From: Falsirhodobacter xinxiangensis
GTDB taxonomy: Bacteria > Pseudomonadota > Alphaproteobacteria > Rhodobacterales > Rhodobacteraceae
NCBI RefSeq assembly: GCF_004959935.1
Contig: NZ_SMYN01000002.1
Span: 186,001-250,000, forward strand
Length of the DNA: 64,000 nt
Direction: 5' to 3'
Part shown: one piece after another, positions 18,747 through 26,175 of the stretch
Layout: each line of letters starts with the position of its first letter
How positions within the stretch are numbered: position 1 is the first letter of the stretch
The notes under the pieces: generated by a model
Seen by the model: only the letters and a program-made list of their open reading frames with translations
Database searches by the model: none
Told to the model about the DNA's origin: nothing
Position numbers and translations under genes: made by a program

Positions 18747-19748
18747 TCAGGTCTTCTCCATAGTCGGCATATCCGCCAGGAGCGGACGCAATGCGCAGGC
18801 GTCGGTCAGGATCTGGCGGTAATCCTGCGCGGTGAATTCATAGGGCAGTTCCAGCCGCAGATCGGTCGCCTCGGGCAGCACGGGATCGCGGCGCAGATGC
18901 TCGGCGATTTCGGCCACGGTGCCGACCAGATCGGGCAGGTAGAGCGTGCCGCGCGGCCCGTTCGGGCGCAGCGTGCGATCGTTTCGGCTGGCGGCGAAGG
19001 CGCGGTATCGCGCGACGGTTTCGGGGGCCGCGCCGTCGGTCGGCAGGATCACGCGGCCCAGCGCGATGCGCGGCGGCTGCGGCGATTGCCAAGCGGCCCG
19101 AAACAAGCGGATCAGGCGAAGCTGCGCCTCGTGGAAATCCGCCGTCGTCTCGCCCGCGACGATGTTGCCCGTCAGCAGGTTGAAACCGTTGGCACCCGCC
19201 CATGTCGCCGACCCCGTCGATCCGCCGCCATACCAGAGCCGCGCGTCCAGCCCTTGGGCACGGGGATGCAGGCGCGGCACCTGCTTGCCCGCCGCATTGC
19301 CGGACACCGCGCCCTCGGCCAGCGGCAGCCCCTGGATCGCGCGCTTCAGCCGTTCGGCCTGAACATAGCGCCCGCCGGGTTCGGGCCGTGCGAGCAGATC
19401 GCCAAGCAGCGGCGCATAAGGCGCGCTTCCAGTGCTGACGCCCACATTCAGCCGCCCGCCCGACAGCGTGTCGGCCAGCGACAGATCCTCGGCCAGACGG
19501 AAGGGGTTTTCGTAATCCAGCTGGATCACCGCGCTGCCAAGGCCGATGCGCCTGGTGCGCTGGCTGGCCGCAGAAAGGAACACCGCCGCCGATGACACGC
19601 CCGTTTCCAGATGCCGCTGGCGCACCCATGCGCTGTCATAGCCCAGCGTTTCGGCCAGCGCGAAGATGTCCAGCGTCTCGTCCAGCCCTGTCCGTGGATC
19701 GTCCGCGTGGAACGATCCGGGGATCAGGAAGGCTAGGTGGCCGATCAT
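18747..19748 (-). CDS. LLM flavin-dependent oxidoreductase 6
   Basis: 333-residue luciferase-like oxidoreductase (MIGHLAFLIPGSFHADDPRTGLDETLDIFALAETLGYDSAWVRQRH...). It has the barrel segments IGLGSAVIQLDYENPFRLAEDLSLADTLSGGRLNVGVSTG near 85 and LWYGGGSTGSATWAGANGFNLLTG near 195. It belongs to a different LLM subgroup from LLM 1, 3 and 4, closer to F420/FMN-type single-domain members. Overlaps the acetyltransferase gene by four bases; a single base separates it from the rhodanese. Confidence 0.87.
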   Translation of the reverse strand: MIGHLAFLIPGSFHADDPRTGLDETLDIFALAETLGYDSAWVRQRHLETGVSSAAVFLSAASQRTRRIGLGSAVIQLDYENPFRLAEDLSLADTLSGGRLNVGVSTGSAPYAPLLGDLLARPEPGGRYVQAERLKRAIQGLPLAEGAVSGNAAGKQVPRLHPRAQGLDARLWYGGGSTGSATWAGANGFNLLTGNIVAGETTADFHEAQLRLIRLFRAAWQSPQPPRIALGRVILPTDGAAPETVARYRAFAASRNDRTLRPNGPRGTLYLPDLVGTVAEIAEHLRRDPVLPEATDLRLELPYEFTAQDYRQILTDACALRPLLADMPTMEKT

Positions 19749-20368
19749 GCCGGAACCTTGGTGCGGTGGGCGGCGATGCGGGCAAGCACGCGTTCCGCCT
19801 GCTGTGCCTTGATCGCGGCGACCGTCACGGCGGCCTCCTCGGCATTTGCATCGGGCAGGCGGATCGGCGTTTCGGGCAGCGCCGCGCCGCCGATCGCCTT
19901 TTCGAACGGCAACGAGCGATAGCGTTCCGGATCGACCGACCTGTCGAACAACGGACGATAGCCCAGCGACAGATAAAGCCCGACCGCTTCGGGCTGAAGA
20001 TGTCCGGTCGTCAGATAGGCGCGGGTGTATCCCAGTTGGGCCGCCCGCTCCTCCAGCGCCAGCATGATGCGGCGGGCAAGGCCGCTGCGGCGGTGATCCG
20101 CATGCGACCAGACGCGCTTTATCTCCACCGTTTGGTCGTCATGGCTCATGAAGGCGCCTGCGGCAATCGTCTGGCCACCGCGTTGCAGCACGAGAAAGGT
20201 GCCCAGCGGCGGCGCGAAAGCATCGGGGGGATAGCGCAGCATTTCGTCCTGCGCGCCCGAGTTGCGGCCATAGGCGGAATAGCGGCGAGTGTATTCCGCC
20301 GCCAGATCCTCGAACACCACGCGGGTATTGTCGGCGGTGGGCGAGGTTTGGACGATGATGTCGCTCAT
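19745..20368 (-). CDS. GNAT-family N-acetyltransferase
   Basis: 207-residue acetyl-CoA-dependent acyltransferase. The acetyl-CoA loop is at HADHRRSGLARRIMLALEE (RRSGLA corresponds to the Q/R-x-x-G-x-G/A motif) after the strand TVEIKRVWSH, and GLYLSLGYRPL is the usual GNAT C-terminal motif. In Bacillus cysteine-salvage operons a GNAT enzyme N-acetylates S-alkyl cysteine before monooxygenase cleavage. The same role is my inference here, supported by the M20 deacetylase upstream. Overlaps both flanking genes by four bases. Confidence 0.88.
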   Translation of the reverse strand: MSDIIVQTSPTADNTRVVFEDLAAEYTRRYSAYGRNSGAQDEMLRYPPDAFAPPLGTFLVLQRGGQTIAAGAFMSHDDQTVEIKRVWSHADHRRSGLARRIMLALEERAAQLGYTRAYLTTGHLQPEAVGLYLSLGYRPLFDRSVDPERYRSLPFEKAIGGAALPETPIRLPDANAEEAAVTVAAIKAQQAERVLARIAAHRTKVPA

Positions 20369-21978
20369 TCTTCGATCCAGATGCCTTGCGCGTTTTCGGG
20401 TAGCTGCTTGAACGGGCGGAAGGAGATGCCGTGGACGGTCGCCTCGGCTGCGATCTGGTCCTCGGGAACGTAGATCGGCAAAGCCAGCGCCCGGTCGCGG
20501 ATCGCGAAATCCTGAAGCCGGGAATACAGATCGAAGCGCGCCTTGCGGTCATGGGTCGCCGCAGCCTCGTGCAGCCATTGCTTCAGCTCGGGGTTCGAGG
20601 CGCGGGAGTAGTTGATCGAGCCACCCTCCTTGACCGGCAGGTAGTGATACTCGATATCCACAGCATCCGTAGGCGTGTTGGAGTTCGCGATGGCGCCGAA
20701 CAGCCCCGTGTTGCGCCGTTCGGTATAGGTGCCCGCATCGACATAGACGATGGCAAGGTCGATCCCCGCATTCTGCCGCGCCTGCGCCTGAAGCGCCTGA
20801 AGCAGCACGTCGCGCTGGTCGCGGACGGTGGCCTGCGCCTGGATCACTTCGATGGTCAGACGGTTGCCGTCCTTAGTACGGAAGCCGTCGGCGTCGCGGG
20901 CTGTCCACCCGGCATTGTCCAGAAGCGTATTGGCCTGTTCGGCGTCGAAGCCGTAGCTGCCCTCGATCCGCTTGTCATAGAAGTGGGTATCGACGGGGGT
21001 GGTGATCCCCCAGGCCCGCGTGCGCTCCCCGCGATAGACCGACGCGATGACGGCATCCACGTCGATGGCCGCGATCAGCGCGCGGCGGACCTCGACATCC
21101 TGCGTCGGGCCGTGTTCGACGTTGAGGAACAGCGAATAGGGCGTGCCGGTGTTGAACGCGCTTTGATAGGTGAAGGCGTCGTCATCGCGAAAGATCGCCG
21201 CGTCATTCCCCGAGACCCCTTCGATCACGTTCACCTGACCCGAGGAAAGCGCCCCCGTCCGCACCGAGGATTCCGGCAGGATGCGATAGATCACCTCGTC
21301 CAGATAGGCCGGTCCCTGGTTCGCGGCGGTGGCCGGGGGCCAGTGGTAATCCTCGTTGCGGGTATAGCGCAGCTGCTGGCCTTTGACGTATTCGGCCAGA
21401 ATGAATGGCCCTGTGCCCGCGATATCCGTGCCGCCAGATTGCAGCTGGTCCGAGGCGAAGGCTGCCGGAGAGATGATGTCCAGACCCGCCGCGAAATCAA
21501 GGAAGGGCGCATAGACCTGCGAGAGCTTCAGCTCGACCGTATGGTCGTCGATCGCGCGGGCTTCGGTCAGGTTCTTGGCCGGACCGTTCGCCGCGCTGCG
21601 AGCATAAGCGGCGTCCTTCTGCGCGATAAAGTTCTGCACGACCGCCTCGGCCGTCAGGGGTTGGCCGTCGGTGAAGGTCACGTCGTCGCGCAGGGTGAAG
21701 GTATAGGTCAGCCCGTCATCGCTGACGGTATGGGCCTTTGCCAGCCACGGGATGTAATCGCCATCCGCCGTGCGATAGAGCAGCGATTCATAGGTGTTGC
21801 GCAGGTAGAGCTTGGTCTTGTCCTGCCCATTGATATGAGGGTTCAGCGTTGCCGCCTCGGTCTCGATCCCCCATGTCAGGGTTCCGCCGCGCACTGGCTC
21901 CTGCGCGGCAAGGCTGGCCGTTCCCAACAGCAGGGCAAGGGCCGCGTTTCGTGCGATCTTCCGGATGGGGAGTGTCAT
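20365..21978 (-). CDS. ABC transporter substrate-binding protein, family 5 (third)
   Basis: First gene of the nine-gene operon, 537 residues. The signal peptide is a Sec-type (MTLPIRKIARNAALALLLGTASLAAQ), unlike the twin-arginine signals of its two paralogues. The mature protein starts GGTLTWGIETEAATLNPHI and ends [24 protein letters not shown]. It has no permease of its own nearby, so it probably feeds the permeases encoded at 7874-9676. Its 5' region holds a good promoter and an inverted repeat. Confidence 0.88.
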   Translation of the reverse strand: MTLPIRKIARNAALALLLGTASLAAQEPVRGGTLTWGIETEAATLNPHINGQDKTKLYLRNTYESLLYRTADGDYIPWLAKAHTVSDDGLTYTFTLRDDVTFTDGQPLTAEAVVQNFIAQKDAAYARSAANGPAKNLTEARAIDDHTVELKLSQVYAPFLDFAAGLDIISPAAFASDQLQSGGTDIAGTGPFILAEYVKGQQLRYTRNEDYHWPPATAANQGPAYLDEVIYRILPESSVRTGALSSGQVNVIEGVSGNDAAIFRDDDAFTYQSAFNTGTPYSLFLNVEHGPTQDVEVRRALIAAIDVDAVIASVYRGERTRAWGITTPVDTHFYDKRIEGSYGFDAEQANTLLDNAGWTARDADGFRTKDGNRLTIEVIQAQATVRDQRDVLLQALQAQARQNAGIDLAIVYVDAGTYTERRNTGLFGAIANSNTPTDAVDIEYHYLPVKEGGSINYSRASNPELKQWLHEAAATHDRKARFDLYSRLQDFAIRDRALALPIYVPEDQIAAEATVHGISFRPFKQLPENAQGIWIEE

Positions 21979-22001
21979 TATGCGAGCGTCCGCTGCTTGA
22001 T

Positions 22002-22018
22002 ATAGACGAAATGTCTAT
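22002..22018. promoter_or_regulatory. Inverted repeat, candidate operator of the monooxygenase operon
   Basis: ATAGAC, 5-base spacer GAAAT, GTCTAT. The symmetry extends outward to TTGAT...ATCAA if a 2-base AT bulge in one arm is allowed. It lies just downstream of the predicted transcription start of the third binding-protein operon, where a repressor would block initiation. The regulator itself is not in the window. Confidence 0.45.
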
Positions 22019-22031
22019 CAACTTGGTCGAG

Positions 22032-22059
22032 GTTATTTGCGAGCTTCGCAGTGTGTCAA
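22032..22059 (-). promoter_or_regulatory. Candidate promoter of the nine-gene monooxygenase operon
   Basis: On the minus strand: perfect -35 TTGACA (22059-22054), 16-base spacer, -10 AATAAC (22037-22032, 4/6). Predicted start near 22025, about 47 bases before the binding-protein ATG and immediately upstream of the inverted repeat at 22002-22018. Confidence 0.5.
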
Positions 22060-22150
22060 CGATCCGCAAAAGGCGACGGAAACTTTGGAGGATTCCTGCT
22101 TTTCAGCGCCGCCGCGGGGAAGAAATTTCCTTTGCATGCGGGCATCGAAG

Positions 22151-23293
22151 CTATCTGTTTTGCGCTTGTGCCTCGGGGTCTGTGAAGCGATGGGCAAGCG
22201 CGACCCAAAGCTGCGCGGCCGGGCCGATGGCGCCGTCGTCGAACCGGTATTCCGGGCTGTGGAGCGGGGCGCTGTCGCCGTTGCCGACGAAGATGAAGCT
22301 GCCGGGCCGGTGGTCGAGGTAATGGGCGAAATCCTCGGATGCCGTGCGTGGGCGGAAGCCTTCGATCACCGCGTCAGCGCCCAGCGTGTCCACGGCCACC
22401 TGCCGCACCAGCCGCGTCTCTGCCACCGAGTTCACAACGCTGGGGATGCCACGGCGATAGTCCACCTCGGCCACGGCACCGAAGGCATGGGCCACCGAAT
22501 GCAGGATGGCCGGGACCCGTTCGGCCAGCACCTCGCGCACGCCGGGCGAATAGCTTCGCAGGCTGAGCGACAGGTCCACCGCGCCAGGGATGACGTTGTG
22601 AACCTCGCCGCCATGGATGGAGCCGACGGTCACGACTGCCATCTCCAACGGATCGACATTGCGCGAGACTATGGATTGCAGGGCCGAGATCGCTTGCGCC
22701 GCCGCGACGACGGGATCGTTGGCCAGATGCGGCTCGGCCCCATGGCCGCCCCGACCGACGATGCGGGCGGCAACCTTGTCCACTGCCGCCATCGCCGGGC
22801 CCTCGACGAAGCCGAATTGCCCGGCGGGCATGCCCGGCCAGTTGTGCAGCCCGAAAACGGCATCGACAGGGAAGCGGTCGAACAGCCCCTCTTGGATCAG
22901 CTTGAGAGAGCCTGCGCCGATCTCCTCGGCAGGTTGAAAGATCAGGACGACCCGGCCCGGCGGCGGGCGGCGCGACAGATCATAGGCCGCCGCAAGGAGG
23001 ATGGCGCTGTGCCCGTCATGGCCGCAGGCATGCATGACGCCCGGGACGCGGCTGGCAAAGGACAGGCCCGTCGCTTCGGTGATCGGCAGGGCGTCGATGT
23101 CGGCGCGGATCGCGATGGCGCGCGGCCCGTTTCCCAGCGAGGCGACCACCCCGGTGCCGCCCATCCGCGTGACGGAAAAGCCCCAGCCTTCCAGCAGCGC
23201 GGCGATCCGGTTGCCTGTCTCGGTTTCGCTGAAGGCAAGTTCCGGGTTCTGGTGAAACTCGCGCCGGAGGGCTATGAAATCCTGAATGCCCAA
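22151..23293 (-). CDS. M20 family amidohydrolase (N-acyl amino acid deacylase type)
   Basis: 380-residue metallopeptidase family M20 protein of the hippurate hydrolase/N-acyl-L-amino acid amidohydrolase group. Metal-site motifs: MHACGHDGH at 87-95, FQPAEE near 130, GLHNWP, GRGGHGAEPH and the C-terminal TASEDFAHYL. It starts at TTG 23293, because an in-frame stop (that of LLM 7) lies only two codons upstream and no ATG is close. I infer reinitiation after LLM 7. In Bacillus a homologue deacetylates the N-acetylcysteine released by the monooxygenase, and I infer the same role here. Confidence 0.92.
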   Translation of the reverse strand: MGIQDFIALRREFHQNPELAFSETETGNRIAALLEGWGFSVTRMGGTGVVASLGNGPRAIAIRADIDALPITEATGLSFASRVPGVMHACGHDGHSAILLAAAYDLSRRPPPGRVVLIFQPAEEIGAGSLKLIQEGLFDRFPVDAVFGLHNWPGMPAGQFGFVEGPAMAAVDKVAARIVGRGGHGAEPHLANDPVVAAAQAISALQSIVSRNVDPLEMAVVTVGSIHGGEVHNVIPGAVDLSLSLRSYSPGVREVLAERVPAILHSVAHAFGAVAEVDYRRGIPSVVNSVAETRLVRQVAVDTLGADAVIEGFRPRTASEDFAHYLDHRPGSFIFVGNGDSAPLHSPEYRFDDGAIGPAAQLWVALAHRFTDPEAQAQNR

Positions 23294-23296
23294 GGG

Positions 23297-24628
23297 TCAG
23301 CCCGCCTTGGCATGACGCGGCGCGGCGTATCGGCTTTCGCGGCGTGGCAGGCCAAGGTGATCGCGCAACGTCGCGCCGGGCAGGGTGCGGTCGTAGCGGC
23401 CGAGCCGTTCAAGCTCTGGAATGACGAGCCGCGCGAAATCTTCGAGCCCCTGGGCCGACACGGCGAAGCCGAGGATGAAGCCGTCGCAGGCACCCTGATC
23501 GATCCAGTGGACGATCTTTTCGGCAACCTCGGCCCCCGTGCCGATGAAATTCGGGCGAGGGGTCGCGGCGGCCAGCGCAGCCTCGCGCAGCGTCTGGCCC
23601 TTGGCGCGGGCATCGGCCTTGATCCGGTCCGTGGTGGATCGGAAGCTGTTCTTGCCCAGATCGCCCAGATCGGGGAAGGGTGCATCCAGATCGTATTGCC
23701 GGAAGTCATGGTGATCGAAGAAACGGCCAAGATAGGCCAGCGCGTCGTCGATGGTCAGAAGGTTCTGGATCTCGCGGTATTTCCGTTCGGCCTCCTCGTG
23801 GGTTTCGGCGACGATCGGCGCGATGCCGGGGAAGATCTTCACGTCATTGCGCGACCGCCCGTGGGCCAGCGCGGCTGCCTTGACGCTTTCTGTGAAGGCG
23901 CGCGTTTCTTCGATATTCGGGGAGTGGGTGAAGACGGCATCGGCATATTTGCCCGCAAGCTGGATACCCGCATCGGACGCGCCGGCCTGAAAGATCACGG
24001 GCTGGCCCTGGGGCGAGCGGGGCGAGTTCAGCGGGCCGGCAACCTCGAAGAAGCGACCCTTGTGGTTCAAGGGGTGCAGGCCCGACGGGTCGAAGAAGCG
24101 GCCCGTCTGCCGGTCGCGGATGACAGCGTCGTCGTCCCAACTGTCCCAGAGCCCCTGCGTGACTGCAAGATATTCGTCCGCAATCTCGTATCGCAGAGCA
24201 TGGTCGGGGTGGTTGCGGGAATAGTTCAGCGCCGTCCCCTCCAGCGGGGTCGTGACCACGTTCCAACCCGCCCGGCCACCCGAGATAAGGTCGAGCGAGG
24301 CGAATTGCCGGGCAACGGTGAACGGGTCGGAATAGGAGGTGGAGACGGTCCCCGCGAGACCGATCTTCGTCGTCGTGACGGCAAGGGCGGACAGGATCGT
24401 CAGCGGCTCGAACCTGTTCAGGAAATGGGGGATGGACTTTTCGTTGATGTAGAGCCCGTCAGCAACGAAGGCGAAGGCGATGCCCGCCTCCTCCGCCTTG
24501 CGCGCCTGCGTGATATAGAAATCGAGGTTGACGCTTGCATCCGCGGGGCCGGACGGGTGCTTCCACGCATTCATATGCCCGCCGGGACCGTGCAGCATGA
24601 TGCCGAAGGGAACGGAGTTTGCAGTCAT
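23297..24628 (-). CDS. LLM flavin-dependent monooxygenase 7 (NtaA/SnaA/DszA type)
   Basis: 443-residue FMN-dependent monooxygenase. Signatures: [21 protein letters not shown] at the start, [25 protein letters not shown] near 50, [27 protein letters not shown] near 110 and [21 protein letters not shown]. Start 24628 follows GAGG; a longer open frame upstream has no support. It forms a two-gene unit with the M20 hydrolase, separated by 3 bases and divergent from the TorF porin. Confidence 0.9.
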   Translation of the reverse strand: MTANSVPFGIMLHGPGGHMNAWKHPSGPADASVNLDFYITQARKAEEAGIAFAFVADGLYINEKSIPHFLNRFEPLTILSALAVTTTKIGLAGTVSTSYSDPFTVARQFASLDLISGGRAGWNVVTTPLEGTALNYSRNHPDHALRYEIADEYLAVTQGLWDSWDDDAVIRDRQTGRFFDPSGLHPLNHKGRFFEVAGPLNSPRSPQGQPVIFQAGASDAGIQLAGKYADAVFTHSPNIEETRAFTESVKAAALAHGRSRNDVKIFPGIAPIVAETHEEAERKYREIQNLLTIDDALAYLGRFFDHHDFRQYDLDAPFPDLGDLGKNSFRSTTDRIKADARAKGQTLREAALAAATPRPNFIGTGAEVAEKIVHWIDQGACDGFILGFAVSAQGLEDFARLVIPELERLGRYDRTLPGATLRDHLGLPRRESRYAAPRHAKAG

Positions 24629-24977
24629 GTCGCGCCTCGTAAGGGAAATGTCGGAGGTCAGGGTAGAAAGCGCGACAGCGGGTGTAAATGAATGGTGCTG
24701 TGCGTTTTTCTGGCAGTGACGGAATAAAACACTTCGCATAGACGCCGAGGCAGCAAGAAGTCTCCACATGGCGGTCGTTGATTCGTCGGAGCTTAGGTCG
24801 CGGAATATCTGAATTTATTCGCACCAATGTCTTTTACATTCTCGGAATTGGATTTAAAGGTTCGTCAATATCGACTTTATTCCTAATTGCATTCTGCGAA
24901 TGCTGCCAATTTTCCGCACGCTTCGTTATGTCCCTTTTGTTATCCTGCCTTAAGTATGAGTGAAATAGGTTTTCGCG
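24629..24977. other. Divergent intergenic region, partly AT-rich
   Basis: 349 bases between LLM 7 and the porin. The half next to the porin (about 24780-24977) is clearly poorer in GC than the flanking genes. I see no gene; an open frame from TTG 24778 to 24963 has no ribosome binding site and no recognisable product. Promoters for both flanking units must lie here, but I could not pick them with confidence. Confidence 0.6.
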
Positions 24978-25613
24978 ATGAGAACACTGTTACCAGTAAT
25001 CTTCGCCTGCGGCATTCTTCCTTCGGTTACACTCGCGCAGGAAGTTGAATTCAGTTTCGGCGCGCTCATCGCCTCCGATTACATATCGGACGGGGAATCC
25101 CTTTCCGGAGACAAGCCGGTCCTGCAAGGATATGTCGAATTGCAATACGGTCGGGTCTACGTTGGGGTGTGGGCCTCGACGTTGGATGACGGGACCGATA
25201 CGGCCGAGGCGGATGTCACGATCGGGTATCGGCAAAGCATCGGGGATGTCGATATCGACATCAACTATGCCCGCACGATATATGACAAATCAGGCGACTG
25301 TTGCGGCGAATTCGCGATCTATGCCGAATACCCGCTGACTGACGATGCCACCCTTGGCGGGGGCATATCCTTCGATACGATTTCAGACGAAACCTCGGTC
25401 GATCTTGCGGCTGCCGTCGACTTTGCGGAAGCATGGACGATCAGCGGCGGCGTCGGCGCGGATTTCGACGCGACGGAGGAGGATGAGGACTCGGTTTCCT
25501 GGGATATCGGTCTGATCCGATCTTTCGGGGAAAACAGTTGGGGCGATATTCGTTTCTTCGATTCATCGATCGAATCCTCCCATGTCATCGTCTCGGTCGG
25601 ATTCGACTTTTAG
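24978..25613 (+). CDS. TorF-like putative outer membrane porin
   Basis: 211 residues with a Sec signal peptide (MRTLLPVIFACGILPSVTLAQ) and a mature part of short alternating strands (GALIASDYISDG, VYVGVWAST, DVDIDINYARTIYD, FAIYAEYPL, WDIGLIRSF) ending in ...VIVSVGFDF. A terminal phenylalanine in an alternating strand is the BAM recognition pattern of outer membrane beta barrels. The opening EVEFSFGALIASDYISDG resembles the TorF putative porin family (TIGR02001-type). Base use is less GC-biased than in the core genes. Its end overlaps the PPTase start by 32 bases. Confidence 0.75.
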   Translation: MRTLLPVIFACGILPSVTLAQEVEFSFGALIASDYISDGESLSGDKPVLQGYVELQYGRVYVGVWASTLDDGTDTAEADVTIGYRQSIGDVDIDINYARTIYDKSGDCCGEFAIYAEYPLTDDATLGGGISFDTISDETSVDLAAAVDFAEAWTISGGVGADFDATEEDEDSVSWDIGLIRSFGENSWGDIRFFDSSIESSHVIVSVGFDF

Positions 25614-26175
25614 CCAGCAGCTCGACCTGCTGATTGCGGCGCTGGATCAGCTGGACACGGCCTTTGCGATCGTTCCGCGTGGCACGGATCGGAGGTCGGA
25701 TGCGGATTGGGCGGCGAAAGTCCTGCTGACCCGGCGCAGCGCGAAGGGGGGTTGGGTGATAACTCGCGATCTGTCCGGCGCGCCCAATGTGCCGGGCTGG
25801 GGCATCTCGATCTCCTATGCCCGGGATTGGCTGGCTGTTGCCGTGTCAGCGCATCGGGCCGTCGGGATAGATATCGAGGCTGATCGCCTCATTCCTTGCA
25901 GTGACTGGCCGACGCATTTGATGACGCGCGCCGAAATTGCGCTGTTGCGCCGCGAACCCGCGCTGTTCCTGACGGTCTGGACGCTGAAAGAGGCGCTGTC
26001 CAAGGAAGCAGGGACCGGATTGATGGTGGATGGGGCGATGTTCGACACCGCCCCCTTTGCCGCCGCGCCACCTTTCGCGCTGTCACAGCGCAGACATGGC
26101 GGCCTTGCCTGTCATTGGCGCCTCCGGCTGAAGGATCAGCTCCACCACCTCGCGATCTCCCTCGGTCCGGGATGA
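25582..26175 (+). CDS. 4'-phosphopantetheinyl transferase (Sfp type)
   Basis: 197-residue transferase that moves 4'-phosphopantetheine from CoA to a carrier-protein serine. Diagnostic motifs are VGIDIEADR near residue 94 (Mg2+/CoA) and FLTVWTLKEALSKEAGTGL near 130 (the WxxKEAxxK signature). Only one plausible start exists, ATG 25582, inside the 3' end of the porin gene, with no clear ribosome binding site, so translation is probably coupled to the porin. The 3' end runs 93 bases antisense into the end of the peptide synthetase gene. The obvious partner is that synthetase's T domain. Confidence 0.88.
   Translation: MSSSRSDSTFSQQLDLLIAALDQLDTAFAIVPRGTDRRSDADWAAKVLLTRRSAKGGWVITRDLSGAPNVPGWGISISYARDWLAVAVSAHRAVGIDIEADRLIPCSDWPTHLMTRAEIALLRREPALFLTVWTLKEALSKEAGTGLMVDGAMFDTAPFAAAPPFALSQRRHGGLACHWRLRLKDQLHHLAISLGPG

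Noticed and set aside
24778-24963. 61-codon open frame from TTG with hydrophobic stretches
   Set aside because: No ribosome binding site, AT-rich intergenic setting and no recognisable family; hydrophobicity follows from T-rich DNA.
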